A stretch of DNA of 64,000 nt, from NCBI RefSeq assembly GCF_036013525.1, contig NZ_CP107853.1, forward strand, positions 5,890,001 through 5,954,000. The letters run 5' to 3'. This DNA comes from Nonomuraea sp. NBC_00507 (lineage in GTDB: Bacteria > Actinomycetota > Actinomycetes > Streptosporangiales > Streptosporangiaceae). Positions 46,956-55,062 of the stretch are shown here, piece after piece (positions within the stretch are counted from its first letter, which is position 1; each line of letters begins with the position of its first letter). A program made the translations under genes and the position numbers. Below the pieces are notes generated by a model. It saw only the letters and a program-made list of their open reading frames with translations. It searched no databases and had not been told where the DNA came from.

Positions 46956-46999
46956 ATGACAAATGCCGCGGCCAGAAGAATGGTCGCGGCATTTGTCGT
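46956..46999 (+). terminator. Long hairpin with hexaloop, second terminator candidate
   Basis: ACAAATGCCGCGGCCA and TGGTCGCGGCATTTGT pair around the loop GAAGAA; with flanking pairs the stem reaches about 19 (two G·T). It is the strongest hairpin in the 345-base gap 46787-47131, which contains no credible gene. It would isolate the HD-domain gene from upstream reading. Confidence 0.65.
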
Positions 47000-47131
47000 A
47001 ATTTGGAGCATCTGCCGCCGTCCTCTGTCCTCGCCGGCGCACCGCCGACCGGGCGCCGCGACCGTCCCCCGGCGGCAGCCAGAAAAGTCGTTTAAGCTCT
47101 AAGGCCCTGTGCATGACGAGAGGGGGTCATC

Positions 47132-47707
47132 GTGACGGGCGATGAGACGGGGCTGGCAGGGCTGCTGTACGAGTTCGGGCTGCTCAAGCGCTACAAGCGG
47201 ACCGGGTGGCATGTCGCCGGCGTGCGCGACCCGGAGAGCGTCGCCGAGCACTCCTTCCGCGCGGCGATCATCGCGGGGATGATCGCCAAGCTCGAAGGCG
47301 GTGATCCGGAGCGGGCCGCGTTCATGGCCCTGTTCCACGACACGCAGGAGACGCGCATCACCGACATCCCGTACATCGGCAAGCGCTACCTCACCGTGGC
47401 GCCCAACGAGGAGGTCACCGCCGACCAGGTGCGGGGCGTGCCGGAGCCGGTGGCGGACATGATGCGCGACGCCGTCGCGGAGTACGAGGAGAAGGCCAGC
47501 GTCGAGGCCGTCTGCGCGCGGGACGCCGACAAGCTGGAGTGCCTGCTCCAGGCCGTCGAATACCGCGAGCAGGGGCACCAGAACGTCCAGGGCTGGATCG
47601 ACAGCTCCCTGGCCGCCCTCACGACCCCGACGGGCAAGCGCCTGGCAGAGGAGGCCCTGCGCACGGGCACCCTGGAATGGGTGACCCGCGTGCTCAACGG
47701 CGACTGA
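47132..47707 (+). CDS. HD-domain phosphohydrolase (YfbR/HDDC2-like)
   Basis: A 191-residue metal-dependent phosphohydrolase. EHSFRAAIIAG gives the first His, FHDTQETRITDI the HD pair and CARDADKLECLLQAVEY the distal Asp, the YfbR/HDDC2 pattern of 5'-deoxynucleotidases. The GTG start has GAGGGGG upstream. It is convergent to an ankyrin gene nine bases away. Exact nucleotide preference is not readable. Confidence 0.88.
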   Translation: MTGDETGLAGLLYEFGLLKRYKRTGWHVAGVRDPESVAEHSFRAAIIAGMIAKLEGGDPERAAFMALFHDTQETRITDIPYIGKRYLTVAPNEEVTADQVRGVPEPVADMMRDAVAEYEEKASVEAVCARDADKLECLLQAVEYREQGHQNVQGWIDSSLAALTTPTGKRLAEEALRTGTLEWVTRVLNGD

Positions 47708-47715
47708 GGGACCCT

Positions 47716-49053
47716 CTACTGCTGCGTGACGAGGTCTCTGGCGTAATCGTCGTCGCTCTCGGCCAGCACCCGCTCGGCGCCCCGGGCGGCCCTGTCGTCC
47801 CCGCGGATGGCGAGCCCGCGCGTGGCCTCGGCCACCGTGCGCAGGTCCGAGTCGGCGAGCCGGGCCGCCAGGGCCTCGCGGATGCGCGGCGTGTCGGCCT
47901 CCAGCCCGGCGAGCCCGGCGGTGGCCCAGTCGCGCACCTCGGCCTCGTCCTCCTCGGTCATCTCGATCAGCAGCGCCAGGCCCTCCTCGTGGTCCGGCGG
48001 CAGCACGTCGGCCAGCGCGATGGCGTCCGTCATCGTGCGCTTGTGCCCCGGGCGGCCGATGATGTCGAGGACGGCCGGCAACGCCCGCGGGTCGCCCTGG
48101 TGGCCGAGCGCGGCCAGCACCGAGCGCAGCACCTGCGGGTTGCCCTCCGTGGTGACCATCTTCTGCAGCAGCGGCAGCGTGCGCTCCAGGAACGGCTTCT
48201 CGCCTTCGGCGAAGCCGAACTGGGCGATCGCGTCCACGCCGAACTCCCGCTCCCTGGCGTCCTCGCTCACGCACAACCTGGCCAGCGCCTCGTACGTCTC
48301 CTCGTCGGCGCGCCTGTCCAGCGTGTCGGCCACGATCCACCAGGTCTCGGCGTCCTCGTCGATGTCGCGATGGGCCAGCGCCCGCGCCACGAGCCGCTCC
48401 ACCGGCGGGTAGACCCCGGTCGCGTCCTCCAGCAGCGTCGCGATGGCGGCGTGGCCGCGCTGCGCCTGGACCTGCTCGGTCTGCTCGCCGTCGGGCGCCT
48501 GCCCGGCCACCGTGACCAGTTCGGTGCCGTCCTTGGCGTACTGGCGGGCCACGACGTAGTCCCAGCCCTCCTGCTCGATCTGGTCGAGCAGCGCGCTCTC
48601 CAGGTGCACGCCCACCCAGTCGACGGCGATGTCGAGCGGCGTGTCGCCGTCGCCGTCGTACTTCGCGGGGTCGGCGCCCGCCTCCAGGAGCACCTGCACG
48701 ACACCCAGCGCGCCGCGCCTGGCGGCCAGCGAGAGCGGGGTGTCGCCGTCGTCGTTGGCCGTGTCCACGCCGGCCCCTGCCTCGATCAGCACCCTGGCGG
48801 TGGCGGCATGGCCGTTGGAGGCGGCCCAGAGCAGTGCCGTCCAGCCGCCGGTCTCCCGGCCGTTGACGTCGGCACCGGCCGCCAGCAGCGTGCTGGCCAC
48901 CTCGTGCCGGTCCCAGGCGGCGGCCGCGCACAGCGGCAGCCCCTCCTCCTCACCCTCGCTGGGCTTGTTGGGATCGGCGCCGCCGGCCAGCAGCTTGCCC
49001 ACGGTCTCGTTCTCGCCGTTCAACGCCGCGCGGTAGAGCTGTTCCTCATGCAT
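47716..49053 (-). CDS. Ankyrin-repeat protein with HEAT-like C-terminal part
   Basis: A 445-residue protein. Residues 1-150 contain four to five ankyrin units (for example GWTALLWAASNGHAATARVLIEAGAGVDTAN and GDTPLSLAARRG). Residues about 190-440 are helical repeats of HEAT type (VLRSVLAALGHQGDPRALPAVLDIIG; RDWATAGLAGLEADTPRIREAL). Both are protein-binding folds with no enzyme motif. The ATG at 49053 gives MHEEQLYRAALNG; the frame extends to 49104. Confidence 0.85.
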   Translation of the reverse strand: MHEEQLYRAALNGENETVGKLLAGGADPNKPSEGEEEGLPLCAAAAWDRHEVASTLLAAGADVNGRETGGWTALLWAASNGHAATARVLIEAGAGVDTANDDGDTPLSLAARRGALGVVQVLLEAGADPAKYDGDGDTPLDIAVDWVGVHLESALLDQIEQEGWDYVVARQYAKDGTELVTVAGQAPDGEQTEQVQAQRGHAAIATLLEDATGVYPPVERLVARALAHRDIDEDAETWWIVADTLDRRADEETYEALARLCVSEDAREREFGVDAIAQFGFAEGEKPFLERTLPLLQKMVTTEGNPQVLRSVLAALGHQGDPRALPAVLDIIGRPGHKRTMTDAIALADVLPPDHEEGLALLIEMTEEDEAEVRDWATAGLAGLEADTPRIREALAARLADSDLRTVAEATRGLAIRGDDRAARGAERVLAESDDDYARDLVTQQ

Positions 49054-49230
49054 GACACGGACCCTAACCTGGTCCGGCCGCGCCCCGGACCAAGCTAGGG
49101 CCATGTCATCGAGTGGTACGCGCCCGAGGCCCGCCAGGGTTCACCCCTCATCCCGAATATTCACAGTTTGGCTGCTTTCTCCTCCACAAGGAGGAGCTGC
49201 ATTCCGGCCAAGACGCGATATGTTGCGAGT

Positions 49231-49971
49231 ATGACTGATCCCGGTGGGGTCCGCGCGTCGGATGCCGAGCGCGAGGCCGTCGTCGAGCAGCTCCGTGTCG
49301 CCTCGGTGGAAGGCAGGCTGACGCTGGCCGAGCTGACCGACCGCACGGAGGCCGCTTATACGGCCACCACGCACGCCGAGCTGGCGATGCTCACCCAGGA
49401 CCTGCCTGCCGCCGGCGCCGTGTCCGCCGGAGCCCAGCCGCCCGCCGGAGCTCGACCCCTTCGCGAGGGCAGGAAGCGGCGCTGGTTCGTCGGCGTCATG
49501 GGCGACTCCAAGCGGCGCGGGAAGTGGCGGATCGACCAGGAGCTCGGCGCCGTGGCCGTCATGGGGGACGTGGTGCTCGACCTGCGCGAGGCCGAGGTCC
49601 GCACGAACACGGTCGACATCACGGCCGTCTCCGTGATGGGCGACGTGAAGATCATCGTGCCCGACGGGGTCAACGTGGACCTCGACGGGATGGCCGTCAT
49701 GGGCGACAAGAAGGTGGACGTGCTGGAGGCCGCGCCCGGCATGAACGTGCCGGTGGTGCGGGTGCACGCGTACGCGATCATGGGCGACGTGAAGGTGCTC
49801 GGCGACTCGCGGGCGCAGCCGCTGAAGCGGACCTTCTCGGCCTGGCGCGAGCACTGGCGGCAGCTGCACGGGGAGGACTGGCGCAAGCTCGGCAGGCAGC
49901 TGCGGGCCGAAAGCCGCGAGCTGCACAGGCAGCTGCGCGACGTGAACAGGGACATCGGGCGCGGCTACTGA
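49231..49971 (+). CDS. DUF1707 / LiaF-like beta-helix protein
   Basis: A 246-residue protein. Residues about 7-62 are a DUF1707 domain (RASDAEREAVVEQLRVASVEGRL and LAELTDRTEAAYTA in sequence). Residues about 88-195 contain five MGD turns (VMGDSK, VMGDVV, VMGDVK, VMGDKK, IMGDVK) spaced 22-30 residues, a beta-solenoid like the C-terminal part of LiaF. The end is a basic helix rich in Arg and Gln. Such proteins link to envelope stress responses; no membrane helix is present here. Confidence 0.82.
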   Translation: MTDPGGVRASDAEREAVVEQLRVASVEGRLTLAELTDRTEAAYTATTHAELAMLTQDLPAAGAVSAGAQPPAGARPLREGRKRRWFVGVMGDSKRRGKWRIDQELGAVAVMGDVVLDLREAEVRTNTVDITAVSVMGDVKIIVPDGVNVDLDGMAVMGDKKVDVLEAAPGMNVPVVRVHAYAIMGDVKVLGDSRAQPLKRTFSAWREHWRQLHGEDWRKLGRQLRAESRELHRQLRDVNRDIGRGY

Positions 49972-50052
49972 TCCGCCGGCTCGCCGAGCCGAGCCGACCC
50001 GGGGGCTGCTGACGCGCCCCGCCCGTCGCGGCGGATCGTCGCGAACCGCTGC

Positions 50053-50829
50053 TCAGATCGCGAGTGACACCGGCTGGCGTTGTGCCTGCTCGTAACGTTC
50101 CAGCAGGACGTCGACCAGCTCCGGCGCCGGGCCGAGCACGTCGGCCACGACGGCCGCGCCCGCCTCCAGCGCGCTGAGGCGCACCTTGTCGGCGAAGTAG
50201 CCAGGAGCCAGCAGGTAAGGCGCCACGGCCACGCGCGGCGCGCCCGCGCGCACCAGCTCGGCCACCGCCTGCGCGGGGGAGGGCTCCGCGGCCGAGGCGT
50301 AGGCGGCCTTGACCGTCCACCAGCCGGCCCGCCGCCACTCCCGCGCCATCTGTGAGATCACCGCGTTCGCTCTGGCGTCGCTGGAACCCGCCGACACCAG
50401 CACCACCGCCGTGTCCGGGTCCCCGGGCCGCACGCCCGCCTCGGCCAGCCGCCGCTCCAGCGCGGCGCGCAGCAGCGGGTGCGGCCCCAGCGTGGCGCCG
50501 TAGTGCACGCGCAGGCGCGGCCGGCGCGCGCGTACCTCGTTCAGCGCCGACGGCAGGTCCACCCGGCTGTGGTAGGCCTCGGTGAGCAGCAGCGGCAGAA
50601 CCACGGCCTCTTCCAGGCCGCCGAGCGCCTGGGGGAGCGTGGGAGCACAGTGATCCAGATACGCGACGCGGACGTCCAGCGGCACCTGCTCGAGCAGCGC
50701 GGCCACGGTGGCGGCGGCGCGCGGATCGCGAGATCCGTGCGCCACCGCCACCAGTGGCACGCCACCGGGGGCCGTCCCGCCTGCCAACGGGACGAGTCCC
50801 CTCCTGGGGATCACAGGTGAATGCCGCAT
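50053..50829 (-). CDS. Sirohydrochlorin chelatase (CbiX/SirB type)
   Basis: A 258-residue class II chelatase with two half-domains: the first has VAVAHGSRDPRAAATV (catalytic His) and LLLTEAYHSRVDLP (second His). It inserts Fe2+ into sirohydrochlorin to make siroheme, which the sulfite reductase encoded at the head of this operon needs. The start at 50829 overlaps the cysH end by 19 bases. It is the last gene of the sulfate-reduction operon. Confidence 0.9.
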   Translation of the reverse strand: MRHSPVIPRRGLVPLAGGTAPGGVPLVAVAHGSRDPRAAATVAALLEQVPLDVRVAYLDHCAPTLPQALGGLEEAVVLPLLLTEAYHSRVDLPSALNEVRARRPRLRVHYGATLGPHPLLRAALERRLAEAGVRPGDPDTAVVLVSAGSSDARANAVISQMAREWRRAGWWTVKAAYASAAEPSPAQAVAELVRAGAPRVAVAPYLLAPGYFADKVRLSALEAGAAVVADVLGPAPELVDVLLERYEQAQRQPVSLAI

Positions 50830-51539
50830 TCGACCTTCCCCAGGCCCGCCCAGCGCCCGCTGCGCGGATCCTCTCCCTCCGCGACCTGCCGCGTGCACGG
50901 CGCGCAGCCGATCGAAGGGTAGTTGTCATAGTGCAACGGGTTGATCAGCACCCCGTTGTCAGCGATGTAGTTGTCGACGTCCTCCTGGGTCCAGGCGGCG
51001 ATCGGGTTGACCTTGACCATCTGCCGCTTGGCGTCCCACTCGACGACCTTGGTGTCCGTCCGGCTGGACGACTCGTCGCGGCGGATGCCGGAGATCCACG
51101 CCAGGTACGGCTCCAGCGCCCGGTTCAGCGGCTCCACCTTGCGCAGGTAGCAGCACAGGTCCGGGTTGCGGCCGAACAGGCGCGGGCCGAGGTCGCGGTC
51201 CTGCTCCGCGACCGTCCGCGACGGCTTCACGTCGATCACGTTGACGTCATAGACCTGCCGCACCGCGTCCCGCGTGCCGATCGTCTCGGCGAAGTGGTAG
51301 CCGGTGTCGATGAACAACACGTCCACGCCGGGCTTGACCCTGCTCACCAGGTCGATGAGGAGGGCGTCGCTCATCGAGGACGTCAGGCACAGCCGGTCAC
51401 CGAACGTCGCCGCCGCCCAGCGGATGATCTCACGGGCGGGGGCGCCCTCCAGGAACGTCGCGGCGGACTCCACGATGTCCTGCAGGTCGAGCGTGCCGCG
51501 CTGCTGTCTCAAACCGACCTCGATGTCCACCAGCGTCAT
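50811..51539 (-). CDS. cysH: Adenylyl-/phosphoadenylyl-sulfate reductase
   Basis: A 242-residue reductase that turns APS (or PAPS) into sulfite. The P-loop-like start of the domain, the SGIRRDES motif and the catalytic C-terminal ECGIHL are visible. The Cys pair CCYLRK and the later CAPC form the [4Fe-4S] site, which marks the iron-sulfur type that usually prefers APS. The ATG overlaps the stop of a 47-residue zinc-ribbon gene (ATGA). Confidence 0.93.
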   Translation of the reverse strand: MTLVDIEVGLRQQRGTLDLQDIVESAATFLEGAPAREIIRWAAATFGDRLCLTSSMSDALLIDLVSRVKPGVDVLFIDTGYHFAETIGTRDAVRQVYDVNVIDVKPSRTVAEQDRDLGPRLFGRNPDLCCYLRKVEPLNRALEPYLAWISGIRRDESSSRTDTKVVEWDAKRQMVKVNPIAAWTQEDVDNYIADNGVLINPLHYDNYPSIGCAPCTRQVAEGEDPRSGRWAGLGKVECGIHL

Positions 51540-51679
51540 ATCTTCACTCCGATTCCGAGAAACTTCAGCTTGAAGGCACGAGCGCAGGCCCTGCAGTACC
51601 AGCCGCCGTCGCTCTCGTAGGGCTCGAGGTCCTCGTCGCCGCAGTAAGGGCAGTGGAAGGGGACCGCTCGCGTGCTCAT
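51536..51679 (-). CDS. 47-residue zinc-ribbon protein inside the sulfate-reduction operon
   Basis: A tiny protein with FHCPYCGDED and WYCRACARAFKL: two CxxC pairs spaced like a rubredoxin or zinc ribbon. Its ATG overlaps the sulfite reductase stop and its stop overlaps the cysH start (both ATGA), so it is made at each round of operon translation. A role as an electron carrier or assembly factor for sulfite/APS reduction is my inference. Confidence 0.8.
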   Translation of the reverse strand: MSTRAVPFHCPYCGDEDLEPYESDGGWYCRACARAFKLKFLGIGVKI

Positions 51680-53364
51680 TTCAGGTCCGCCTCGTCCGCG
51701 CGCTGCACCCAGTCGGCGAACGACTCGCCTTCCTTGCGCTGCGCGTCGTAGTGCTTCACCACGCGCTCCACGTAGTCGGGCAGCGCCTTGGCGGTGGTCT
51801 TCAGCCCGCGCACCTTCCGGCCGAAGCCGGCGTTGACGCCCAGCGAGCCGCCCAGGTGGATCTGGAAGCCCTCCACCTGGTCGCCGTTCTCGTCCACCAC
51901 CAGCTGGCCCTTGAGGCCGATGTCGGCGACCTGGATGCGGGCGCAGGAGTTGGGGCAGCCGTTGACGTTGATCGTCAGCGGCTCCTGGAAGTCGGGCAGG
52001 CGCCGCTCCAGCTCGTCGATCAGCTGGGCCGCGGTGGCCTTGGTCTCGACGATGGCCAGCTTGCAGTATTCGATGCCGGTGCACGCCATCGTCTGGCGCC
52101 GGAACGTGGACGGCCTGACCTGCAGGTCGTTGGCCTCCAGCTCCGCCACGATGGAGTCCACTTGGTCGGGCGCGACGTCGAGGACGACCATCTTCTGCTC
52201 GACCGTCGTACGCACCCGGCCGGAGCCGTGCCGCTCGGCGATGTCGGCGATCGTGTGGAGCTTGTCACCGTCGAGCCGGCCCACCTTGGGCGCGAAGCCG
52301 ACGTAGAAGTTGCCGTCCTTCTGCGGGAAGACGCCGACGTGGTCGCGGCGGCTGCCACGCGGCAGCTCGGGCGCGGGCCCGTCGGGCAGCGCCCCCTTCA
52401 GGTATTCGGTCTCGAGGATCTCGCGGAACTTCTCCACACCCCAGTCGTTGACCAGGAACTTGATCCGCGCCCGGTGCCGCAGCCGCCGGTAGCCGTAGTC
52501 GCGGAAGATCCCGACGACGCCCTCGTAGACGTCGGCCACCTGCTCCGGCTTGACGAACACGCCGAGCCGCTTGCCGAGCATCGGGTTCGTGGACAGGCCG
52601 CCGCCCACCCACAGGTCGTAGCCGATCTCGCCCCGCTCGTTGACCACGCCCACGAACGCCACGTCGTTGATCTCGTGCACCGTGCAGTGCGCCGGGCAGC
52701 CGCTCACCGCCGACTTGAACTTGCGGGGCAGGTTCGAGTAGGCCGGATTGCCGACGACCCGCTCCTGGACCTCGTAGATCTGCTCGGTCGCGTCGAGCAC
52801 CTCGTCGGCGTCGATGCCGGCCAGCGGACACCCCAGGATCACGCGGGGAGTGTCGCCGCACGCCTCCGTCGTCGACAGGCCCACGGCCTCCAGACGATCC
52901 CAGATGTCCGGCACCGACTCGATCTCGATCCAGTGCAGCTGGATGTTCTGGCGGTCGGTCAGGTCGGCGGTGCCGCGGCCGTAGTCGTTGGAGATGTCCG
53001 CGATCGTGCGCAGCTGGGCCAGTGAGAGCTGGCCGCCGTCGATCCGCACGCGCAGCATGAAGTAGCTGTCGTCCAGCTCCTCCGGCTCCAGGATCGCGGT
53101 CTTGCCGCCGTCGATGCCGGGCTTGCGCTGCGTGTAGAGGCCGTACCAGCGCATGCGGCCGCGTAGGTCGGCGGGATCGATCGAGTCGAAGCCACGCTTG
53201 GAGTAGATGTCGATGATGCGCTGGCGGACGTTGAGGCCGTCGTCGTTCTTCTTGTTCTCTTCGTTCTTGTTGAGCGGCTCACGGTAACCGAGAGCCCACT
53301 GGCCTTCGCCGCGCGGGCGTTTGTGGTGCCTGCTGGCAGGGGTGCGGCTGGCAGGGGTGCTCAT
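51676..53364 (-). CDS. sir: Ferredoxin-dependent sulfite reductase (nitrite/sulfite reductase family)
   Basis: A 562-residue siroheme enzyme that reduces sulfite to sulfide. The siroheme/[4Fe-4S] ligands are ACTGIEYC and NGCPNSCAR; the two duplicated half-domains show TDRQNIQLHWI and VRTTVEQKMVVLDV. The sulfate-reduction context (cysH, chelatase) favours sulfite over nitrite. It is the first structural gene of the operon; a short leader ORF and an inverted repeat precede it. No sulfate adenylyltransferase genes are in the window. Confidence 0.92.
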   Translation of the reverse strand: MSTPASRTPASRHHKRPRGEGQWALGYREPLNKNEENKKNDDGLNVRQRIIDIYSKRGFDSIDPADLRGRMRWYGLYTQRKPGIDGGKTAILEPEELDDSYFMLRVRIDGGQLSLAQLRTIADISNDYGRGTADLTDRQNIQLHWIEIESVPDIWDRLEAVGLSTTEACGDTPRVILGCPLAGIDADEVLDATEQIYEVQERVVGNPAYSNLPRKFKSAVSGCPAHCTVHEINDVAFVGVVNERGEIGYDLWVGGGLSTNPMLGKRLGVFVKPEQVADVYEGVVGIFRDYGYRRLRHRARIKFLVNDWGVEKFREILETEYLKGALPDGPAPELPRGSRRDHVGVFPQKDGNFYVGFAPKVGRLDGDKLHTIADIAERHGSGRVRTTVEQKMVVLDVAPDQVDSIVAELEANDLQVRPSTFRRQTMACTGIEYCKLAIVETKATAAQLIDELERRLPDFQEPLTINVNGCPNSCARIQVADIGLKGQLVVDENGDQVEGFQIHLGGSLGVNAGFGRKVRGLKTTAKALPDYVERVVKHYDAQRKEGESFADWVQRADEADLK

Positions 53365-53438
53365 TGCGCGTCCTTCGGATCATGGGCGCGCGCAGGGTTC
53401 CTCAAGCCTCATCGTCGAGGGCAGGATGCGAGGGAGGA

Positions 53439-53486
53439 TTGCGACGCGCTCAGCGGCAGAAACAATCGGGTTAGCGGGCGTCGCAA
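53439..53486 (-). promoter_or_regulatory. Inverted repeat overlapping leader Cys codons, candidate attenuator
   Basis: On the minus strand TTGCGACGC (53486-53478) covers the end of the leader ORF including part of its TGT TGC pair, and GCGTCGCAA (53447-53439) lies 30 bases further on; they are exact reverse complements. A ribosome stalled at the Cys codons would keep the first arm open. I infer a cysteine-responsive switch on the sulfite reductase operon. Confidence 0.6.
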
Positions 53487-53539
53487 CAGATGGCACTGCG
53501 GACACGCTGGAGGTCGACGTGGCGTCGACCGACGAGCAT
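53471..53539 (-). CDS. Short leader peptide ORF with tandem Cys codons before sir
   Basis: A 22-codon ORF beginning MLVGRRHVDLQR and ending AICCDAR. The RRHVDL core followed by a terminal Cys is the hallmark of the 'putative leader peptide' family found ahead of sulfur genes in actinomycetes. An in-frame ATG at 53554 would add five residues. It stops about 107 bases before the sulfite reductase start. Confidence 0.7.
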   Translation of the reverse strand: MLVGRRHVDLQRVRSAICCDAR

Positions 53540-53623
53540 GGGGTCCGCTGGCATGCTTCGAAGATACCCTGGCGGTCCCGGATGTCCAAGACGGGGTCCA
53601 GAGTGTGGGACTGTCCGGATGCT

Positions 53624-53752
53624 TCAACCCTGGCGGCGCCAGCCGAGCTCCGAGTCCTTGGGCTTTTCCTCGGTGCTCTGGTGCTGGCAGTCGCACCACG
53701 AACCGCCGCGGCAGTCCTCGTGACGCTTGTCCTTGCAGCTCTGGCAGATCAC
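53624..53752 (-). CDS. 42-residue Cys/His-rich protein
   Basis: A small protein starting with GTG: VICQSCKDKRHEDCRGGSW, then CDCQHQ. Five Cys and two His could bind zinc. A GGAG lies upstream, and the coding bias is sound. It resembles short conserved actinobacterial proteins without known role. It is on the same strand as, and upstream of, the sulfite reductase leader. Confidence 0.6.
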   Translation of the reverse strand: MICQSCKDKRHEDCRGGSWCDCQHQSTEEKPKDSELGWRRQG

Positions 53753-53798
53753 TCCTGCATTATTCTCCTGGAACGTTGTTCGGGTTAGGCTGGCCCGC

Positions 53799-54587
53799 GT
53801 GGATCTCATGGCCGAATTGCTTGGCGATCTCCGCGCCGAGACCGCCTCCTTCGAGGAGCTGCTCCAGCCCCTCCGCGACGAGGACTGGGAGCTGGCCACA
53901 CCCGCCGAGGGATGGGCGATCCGCGACCAGGTGAGCCATCTGGCCTGGTTCGACGACGCCGCCGTCCAGGCGGTCACCGACCCCGAAGGCTTCAACGCCT
54001 CGCTGGCGGACTTCGCGGCATCGGGCTTCTCCTCGGTGGACGACCTCGTCGTGCGGGCGCGCGGGAGATCGCCGGCCGAGCTGCGCGAGTGGTTCCGCGT
54101 CGCCCGAGCGCGCAGCATCGAGGTGTTCGCCGCGCTGGACGCGCGCGACCGGGTGCCGTGGTTCGGGCCCCCGATGTCGGCCGCGTCGTTCGTGACCGCG
54201 CGGCTGATGGAGACCTGGGCCCACGGGCAGGACGTGGCCGACGCACTCGGCGTCATCAGGAAGCCGACGGTCAGGTTGCGGCACGTGGCCATGATCGGGT
54301 TCAGGGCCCGGCCGTACAGCTTCGCCGTACGTGGCCTGGCGGAGCCGCCCGAGCCGGTGCGGGTGGAGCTGACCATGCCCGACGGCAGCGCGTGGACGGC
54401 CGGCCCGCCGGAGGCGGCCGCCGTGGTGCGCGGGCCGATGCTCGACTTCTGCCTCGCCGTCACCCAGCGTGTCCACCTGTCCGACACGGCACTGGAGATC
54501 GACGGCGAGGCGGCGCGGGCCTGGATGGAGATCGCCCAGGCGTTCGCCGGGCCCCCTGGTAAAGGCCGGGCACCCAGATCAGGGTGA
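53799..54587 (+). CDS. TIGR03084-like DinB/MDMPI-fold metal-binding protein
   Basis: A 262-residue protein with the four-helix DinB/maleylpyruvate isomerase fold: an Ala/Trp-rich segment ending in IRDQVSHLAWFDD and METWAHGQDVADALG give the His metal ligands, then a C-terminal sterol-carrier-like domain (VRVELTMPDGSAWTAG). This matches the TIGR03084 group of unknown function. The GTG at 53799 (VDLMAELLGDLRAE) fits family starts better than the frame's first codon. Confidence 0.8.
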   Translation: MDLMAELLGDLRAETASFEELLQPLRDEDWELATPAEGWAIRDQVSHLAWFDDAAVQAVTDPEGFNASLADFAASGFSSVDDLVVRARGRSPAELREWFRVARARSIEVFAALDARDRVPWFGPPMSAASFVTARLMETWAHGQDVADALGVIRKPTVRLRHVAMIGFRARPYSFAVRGLAEPPEPVRVELTMPDGSAWTAGPPEAAAVVRGPMLDFCLAVTQRVHLSDTALEIDGEAARAWMEIAQAFAGPPGKGRAPRSG

Positions 54588-54629
54588 AATCAGGGACGCG
54601 GTCGGCACGCGCGCTGACATGCTGGAAGC

Positions 54630-55004
54630 ATGCGCACGATTCTGAACGTCATCTGGCTGGTGTTCGCCGGCATCTGGCTGGCACTGGGTTACGCCCTGGC
54701 CGGCGTCATCTGCTGCATCTTGATCATCACCATCCCGTTCGGCATCGCCTCGTTCAGGATCGCCGCCTACGCGCTGTGGCCGTTCGGCCGGACCGTCGTA
54801 CGCGATCCGGACGCGGGCGTGTTCTCACTCCTCGGCAACATCATCTGGTGCGTGGTGGCCGGAATCTGGCTCGCCATCGGCCACGTCATCACCTCGATTC
54901 CGCTCTTCATCTCCATCATCGGCATCCCCATGGGCATCGCGAACATCAAGCTGATCCCGGTCTCCCTCCTTCCGCTGGGTGCGCGCATCGTGGACAACGA
55001 CTAG
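54630..55004 (+). CDS. YccF-domain membrane protein
   Basis: A 124-residue protein of two homologous halves, each with two membrane helices: NVIWLVFAGIWLALGYALAG ... IPFGIASFRIAAYALWPFG and NIIWCVVAGIWLAIGHVI ... IPMGIANIKLIPVSL. The repeated NxIW and IPxGIA motifs define YccF (DUF307). Function unknown. It is upstream of a YihY/BrkB-type gene on the same strand. Confidence 0.92.
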   Translation: MRTILNVIWLVFAGIWLALGYALAGVICCILIITIPFGIASFRIAAYALWPFGRTVVRDPDAGVFSLLGNIIWCVVAGIWLAIGHVITSIPLFISIIGIPMGIANIKLIPVSLLPLGARIVDND

Positions 55005-55062
55005 ACCTGCTGCCGGGGACGTAAGCTGTCTCGAAGAGTCACTGCGAAAACCGTTGGGTGCC

